From: Fusobacteriaceae bacterium
Lineage (GTDB): Bacteria; Fusobacteriota; Fusobacteriia; Fusobacteriales; Fusobacteriaceae
Reading direction: 5' to 3'
DNA: 17,819 bases
Assembly: GCA_016938425.1 (NCBI GenBank)
Contig: JAFGUR010000137.1
Coordinates: 1-17,819, forward strand
The translations under genes and the position numbers were made by a program. The notes beneath the pieces are model-generated. The model had not been told where the DNA came from. It saw nothing but the letters and a program-made list of their open reading frames with translations, and did not search any database. Below are positions 15,252 through 17,819 of this stretch, one piece after another (position 1 is the stretch's first letter; each line of letters opens with the position of its first letter).

Positions 15252-15292
15252 TTCAATCTGGGCGAACACAGGGGTTCGCCCCTACAGTTGAA
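15252..15292 (+). repeat. GC-rich REP-like palindromic unit
   Basis: The core GGGCGAAC (15260-15267) and GTTCGCCC (15274-15281) is a perfect 8-bp inverted repeat with a 6-base loop, followed by CTACAG. The symmetry continues outwards: CTG/CAG (15258-15260 with 15285-15287, alternative pairing for the first G) and TTCAA/TTGAA (15252-15256 with 15288-15292), allowing a hairpin of about 15 bp with small bulges. It is far richer in G and C than anything near it. GGGCGAAC...GTTCGCCCCTAC-type palindromes are, from memory, scattered in several anaerobe genomes, so this is probably a dispersed miniature repeat. It has no T run and comes 6 bases before the AGGAGG of the next gene, so it would lie in that gene's leader. 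There is no second copy in the window. Confidence 0.7.
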
Positions 15293-15312
15293 ATTAAAAG
15301 GAGGAAAAGTAA

Positions 15313-15756
15313 ATGAATTATGAAATTGTGAATTTGGAAGAAAAAGTATTGGTGGGAATCAAAGAAAGATGCTCGAATTTGGATGAAAAACTTGGTGAGA
15401 AAATTGGAAAACTATGGATGGATTTTTATGAAAAAGGTATATACTCGGAAATAATGGGAAAAGTAAACGGGAAAGCCATAGGACTTTATACAAATTATTC
15501 CGAAAATAAAATGGAATATGATACTTATGTAGTTTGTGAGGTAGAAGAAGAAAATAAAAATCTTGAAAAAATTGTTTTGAAAAAAGGAAAATATGCTAAG
15601 TTTATGGTAAATGGTAATATGGAAGATATACAAAAATTTTGGGTAGAAGTTTGGAATGATAGAAGTATACCAAGAACTTTTAAATATGATTTTGAAGAAT
15701 ATCAAAATGATGATATGGAAAATATGGAGGTTCATGTGTATTTGTCAATAGAATAG
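15313..15756 (+). CDS. Effector-binding domain protein (GyrI/Cass2-like, AraC-type effector domain)
   Basis: A 147-residue stand-alone effector-binding domain with no DNA-binding part. It starts MNYEIVNLEEKVLVGIKERCSN, the typical first strand of the integron Cass2/GyrI-like fold, and ends in the strand MEVHVYLSIE, with the acidic end typical of the tandem SHS2 ligand cleft. GLYTNYSENKMEYDTYVVCEV and KYAKFMVNGNMEDIQKFWVEVW fit the second repeat region. Such proteins bind hydrophobic or cationic drugs; whether this one senses, sequesters or alters a ligand cannot be told. AGGAGG at 15299-15304 is strong. The next gene follows after 12 bases, so it leads the cassette; no good promoter is seen between the 15217 terminator and this gene. 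Confidence 0.82.
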   Translation: MNYEIVNLEEKVLVGIKERCSNLDEKLGEKIGKLWMDFYEKGIYSEIMGKVNGKAIGLYTNYSENKMEYDTYVVCEVEEENKNLEKIVLKKGKYAKFMVNGNMEDIQKFWVEVWNDRSIPRTFKYDFEEYQNDDMENMEVHVYLSIE

Positions 15757-15768
15757 AGAGGAGGATTT

Positions 15769-16530
15769 ATGTTTATAGATATTAATAAAGAAAACATTGA
15801 TAATGAACATATTTGTTGTGCTTTTTCTGATAAAAAATGCATTGAAGGGTATAATTTAAAAAAGTTTTGGCTAAAAAATGAATTTGAAAATGGATATAAA
15901 TTTTATAGATTAAATGAAAGAGCCAAGGTCTTTATAGAATATGGACCATCTGAAAAAGCTTGGTTACCAATAGAAGCAGAGGAACTTATTAATATTAATT
16001 GTTTTTGGGTATCTGGTAAATATAAAAATTCTGGGTATGGAAAAAAACTTCTTGAAAAAGTAGAGGTAGAAGCAAGAGAACAGGGTAAAAAAGGTCTTAT
16101 AACTGTTTGTGGAAAAAAGAAAAATAACTATATGAGTGACGGCAAATGGTTTATGAAACAAGGATTTCAAATAGTAGATGAGCTAGATACAGGATTTGTC
16201 TTACTTGTAAAAATGTTTGAAAATAATAAAAGTAATATAAAATTTAGTGATAGTGTTAGGAATGGAAAGGTAGAAGATAAAGGTCTGGTTATTTATTATA
16301 GTAATAGATGTCCTTTTACAGAGTATTATGTAAATGAAGAACTTACAAAACTTTCTGAGAAAAATAAGATAGATTTAAAAATATTAAAATTAAATAACTT
16401 GGAGGAAGCAAGAAAATGTCCAAGTCCTGCAACAATTTTTAGTGCTTTTTATGAGGGGAAATTTTTGACTAATGATATGAGTATTTGTTTGGAGAAAAAT
16501 TTTAAGAAAATAGTTTTAGGAGAAAAATGA
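15769..16530 (+). CDS. GNAT acetyltransferase with C-terminal YoaP domain
   Basis: A 253-residue two-domain protein. The N-terminal half (to about 145) is a GNAT acetyltransferase; the acetyl-CoA-binding motif A is visible as FWVSGKYKNSGYGKKLLEKV with the G89-Y90-G91 turn, and the later strand KWFMKQGFQIVDEL is typical. The C-terminal part (about 165-253) matches the YoaP domain, a thioredoxin-like unit, with YYSNRCPFTEYY and a single cysteine C181 in CPF. The same order is known from Bacillus subtilis YoaP. The substrate is unknown. GAGAGGAGG before the ATG is a strong binding site, and the stop overlaps or abuts the start of the next gene. A cysteine in a CPF context at a helix start could be redox active or only structural. 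Confidence 0.85.
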   Translation: MFIDINKENIDNEHICCAFSDKKCIEGYNLKKFWLKNEFENGYKFYRLNERAKVFIEYGPSEKAWLPIEAEELININCFWVSGKYKNSGYGKKLLEKVEVEAREQGKKGLITVCGKKKNNYMSDGKWFMKQGFQIVDELDTGFVLLVKMFENNKSNIKFSDSVRNGKVEDKGLVIYYSNRCPFTEYYVNEELTKLSEKNKIDLKILKLNNLEEARKCPSPATIFSAFYEGKFLTNDMSICLEKNFKKIVLGEK

Positions 16531-16883
16531 TGGAAAAATATGATAATTTTTTTTTAGGAGTAGATAATTTACAAGAAGCAAAAAAATATTATGGAGATAT
16601 TTTGGGATTTAATTTGAAATTTGATTTTTCTAATAATGGGATGATAGCTTATAATGTTGGTGGAGAGGAACCAGCGATTATTTTAAAAGATAGAAAATAT
16701 TTTGAAAATATAAAGCCAACAATATGGTTTGTTGTGGAAAACGTAAAAGAAGAATATAAGAAAATGGTAGAAAAAGGAATAAGTTTTTTAAGTGAACCTT
16801 TTGAAATAAAAACAGGATTTGCTGTGGAGTTTGAAGACCCTTTTGGAAATAGATTAGGAATTACCGATTATTGTAAGAAATAA
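16530..16883 (+). CDS. VOC-superfamily protein (glyoxalase/bleomycin-resistance fold)
   Basis: A 117-residue protein with two beta-alpha-beta-beta-beta repeats: FFLGVDNLQEAKKYYGDILGF, then strands to AIILKDR, and TIWFVVENVKEEYKKMVEKGI, then AVEFEDPFGNRLGI. The closing EFEDPFGN is the hallmark of the fold. The usual first-strand histidine metal ligand is absent (FFLGVDN), so a metal-dependent glyoxalase I or dioxygenase is unlikely and a binding or resistance role is favoured. Two adjacent ATGs (16527 and 16530) are possible; AGGAG at 16518-16522 is 7 bases from the second, which I chose. Either start overlaps the stop of the GNAT-YoaP gene, by 4 or 1 bases, so the two are coupled. Confidence 0.84.
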   Translation: MEKYDNFFLGVDNLQEAKKYYGDILGFNLKFDFSNNGMIAYNVGGEEPAIILKDRKYFENIKPTIWFVVENVKEEYKKMVEKGISFLSEPFEIKTGFAVEFEDPFGNRLGITDYCKK

Positions 16884-16954
16884 TTTTTGAGAAAAATAAA
16901 AGATTTTTCACGGAGGAGTTGTGAAATAAAATAGATTTTGAAGGAGAAAATTTA

Positions 16955-17584
16955 ATGGAAAAACATGAGTGGAAGAAAAAAGAGAAAAACTTATATCAGC
17001 CAAAAACTAAGCCTGAAATAATTGATATTCCAAGCTTCAATTTTTTTACCATTGAAGGAAAAGGAAATCCCAATGATGATTCTTTTGCTAATTACATTGG
17101 GGTATTGTATTCCTTGTCTTATGCTGTGAAAATGAGTTATAAAAAAGGAATTGAGCCTAAGGGTTTTTATGATTATGCAGTTTATCCCCTTGAAGGGTTT
17201 TGGGATTTGACCGATGAAGGTAGAAAAAAATGGACTGAGGGAATTATTGATAAAAACGAGCTTTTATTTAAAATAATGATTAGACAACCTGATTTTGTAG
17301 ATGAAGTTTACGCAAAATTTATATTGGAAGAAGTGAAGAAAAATAAGCCTCATGCTTTGCTGAATGATGTAAGGTTTGAAGAGATAGAAGAGGGTAAAGT
17401 TGTACAAATGCTTCATGTGGGAAGTTATGATAGTGAATCTGAAAGTTTCCAACTTATGGAAAATTTTGCAAAGGATAAAGGTTTTGAAAGGTTAGATAAA
17501 ACTCATAAAGAAATTTATCTTAGTGATGCGAGAAAGGTAGAAGCAGAAAAGTTAAAAACTGTACTTAGATTTAAAGTTAAATAA
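16955..17584 (+). CDS. GyrI-like small-molecule-binding protein (Lin2189/SAV2435-like)
   Basis: A 209-residue stand-alone GyrI-like protein with tandem SHS2 modules. The order KNLYQPKTKPEIIDIPSF, FFTIEGKGNPNDDSFANYIGVLYSLSYAVKM, DYAVYPLEGFWDL, FVDEVYAKFILEEVKKNKP and VVQMLHVGSYDSESESFQ, then a final LKTVLRFKVK strand, follows the Listeria Lin2189 / Staphylococcus SAV2435 type. From memory, proteins of that type have been reported to hydrolyse cyclopropanoid cytotoxins; activity here is inference. AAGGAG at 16941-16946 sets the start. It is 71 bases after the VOC gene with no strong terminator between (only a weak A/U hairpin at 16890-16908), so it probably belongs to the same cassette. No terminator directly follows the stop. 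Confidence 0.87.
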   Translation: MEKHEWKKKEKNLYQPKTKPEIIDIPSFNFFTIEGKGNPNDDSFANYIGVLYSLSYAVKMSYKKGIEPKGFYDYAVYPLEGFWDLTDEGRKKWTEGIIDKNELLFKIMIRQPDFVDEVYAKFILEEVKKNKPHALLNDVRFEEIEEGKVVQMLHVGSYDSESESFQLMENFAKDKGFERLDKTHKEIYLSDARKVEAEKLKTVLRFKVK

Positions 17585-17587
17585 ATA

Positions 17588-17616
17588 TTTACAAATTATA
17601 GTCAATTTTGTATAAT
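17588..17616 (+). promoter_or_regulatory. Promoter of the riboswitch transcript
   Basis: TTTACA at 17588-17593 (5/6) and perfect TATAAT at 17611-17616 with a 17-base spacer; one of the best promoters in the window. Transcription would begin near 17623, about 18 bases before the aptamer. Confidence 0.78.
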
Positions 17617-17640
17617 ATTAAAGACAAATAAATAAAAAGT

Positions 17641-17735
17641 TTTCTAGGGTTCCGCAGTACTTACTGGTCTGGTCCGAGAGAAAACGCATAGGAAAAACTA
17701 TGTACACGGACGGATAAAAGCCTGGGAGATATTTT
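17641..17735 (+). promoter_or_regulatory. Guanidine-I (ykkC class) riboswitch aptamer
   Basis: The conserved blocks of the ykkC RNA appear in order and spacing: CTAGGGTTCCG (17644-17654), CTGGTCCGAGAGAAAAC (17669-17685), a variable hairpin GCATAG/CTATGT (17686-17691 with 17698-17703), then ACACGGACGGATAAAAGCC (17704-17722) and TGGGAGA. P1 forms between 17641-17648 and 17721-17728. The 3' strand of P1 is also the 5' arm of the terminator that follows, so ligand binding should prevent termination and turn the gene on. Related ykkC subtypes sense ppGpp or PRPP; the classical subtype that senses guanidine is favoured by overall match but not proven by eye. The controlled gene, probably a guanidine exporter or carboxylase gene, lies past the window end. 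Confidence 0.9.
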
Positions 17736-17761
17736 AAAAATATTTCCTAAGGTTTTTTTTT
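17721..17761 (+). terminator. Riboswitch expression-platform terminator
   Basis: Positions 17721-17733 pair with 17739-17752 (13 bp, one bulged A at 17749, two G-U pairs, 5-base loop), followed by nine T from 17753 to 17761. It competes with aptamer helix P1 for 17721-17728. It would also stop read-through from the upstream GyrI-like gene. Confidence 0.88.
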
Positions 17762-17819
17762 ATACTTATAGGAAACTAAAAATTAATGTATTAAGTATCA
17801 ATGGAAATATGACAAAAGC

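Noticed and set aside
15412..15735. Minus-strand 107-codon frame opposite the first cassette gene
   Set aside because: Phe/Ile-rich antisense shadow of an AT-rich gene with a strong forward ribosome binding site.
16884..16954. Terminator or mini-ORF between the VOC gene and the GyrI-like gene
   Set aside because: The hairpin GAAAAAT/ATTTTTC is all weak pairs but one and lacks a T run, and the GTG at 16921 after GGAGGAG gives only two codons.
17809..17819. Start of the gene controlled by the riboswitch
   Set aside because: An ATG at 17809 is open to the window end, but only three codons are visible and the ribosome binding site is poor; the true start may be further on.
1..17819. CRISPR arrays, tRNA or rRNA genes, insertion sequences, toxin-antitoxin pairs
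   Set aside because: I looked for regularly spaced repeats, tRNA-like cloverleaf segments and transposase motifs and saw none beyond the single palindromic unit at 15252-15292.

Overview
The window is a very AT-rich bacterial chromosome segment in which every gene I can support lies on the + strand. The low-GC codon use, AGGAGG-type ribosome binding sites, Mini-III RNase, NifS/NifU pair and ykkC-type riboswitch fit the Fusobacteriota (a Fusobacterium/Cetobacterium-like organism) best, with low-GC Firmicutes such as clostridia as the alternative. This is inferred from style and gene content, not from a marker gene.

Region 1 (1-7437) is one tightly packed operon: an unrecognised 159-residue protein, citramalate synthase (cimA), a stand-alone glutaminase/nitrilase-type amidohydrolase, serine acetyltransferase (cysE), cysteinyl-tRNA synthetase (cysS), Mini-III RNase (mrnC), MreB and a DNA polymerase III delta-prime-like clamp-loader subunit (holB). 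Several junctions overlap (cimA/amidase, cysS/mrnC, mrnC/mreB), which suggests translational coupling. The operon ends at a strong hairpin at 7413-7437. It links isoleucine-precursor synthesis, cysteine synthesis and charging, rRNA maturation, cell shape and replication.

Region 2 (7438-10440) holds nth (endonuclease III), a YaaR/DUF327 protein with its own promoter, and the nifS-nifU pair for Fe-S cluster assembly. CysE, CysS, NifS and NifU together put much of cysteine production and use within 10 kb.

Region 3 (10441-12919) has two separately promoted genes: a NIPSNAP-family protein and a membrane methyl-accepting chemotaxis protein with a single-Cache sensor.

Region 4 (12890-15217) is a two-gene unit, bioA plus a WYL-domain regulator one base downstream, with its own extended -10 promoter and a terminator.

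Region 5 (15218-17584) opens with a GC-rich palindromic repeat that stands out from its surroundings. It is followed by four small proteins that look like a xenobiotic-handling cassette: a Cass2/GyrI-like effector-binding protein, a GNAT-YoaP fusion, a VOC (glyoxalase/bleomycin-resistance fold) protein and a Lin2189/SAV2435-like GyrI protein. This group is the best candidate for an undescribed system.

Region 6 (17585-17819) has a near-consensus promoter, a guanidine-I (ykkC) class riboswitch and its overlapping terminator. The regulated gene lies beyond the window.

No gap between genes exceeds 300 bases. The largest (10379-10562, 12831-13018, 17585-17819) hold the terminators, promoters and leader elements listed.
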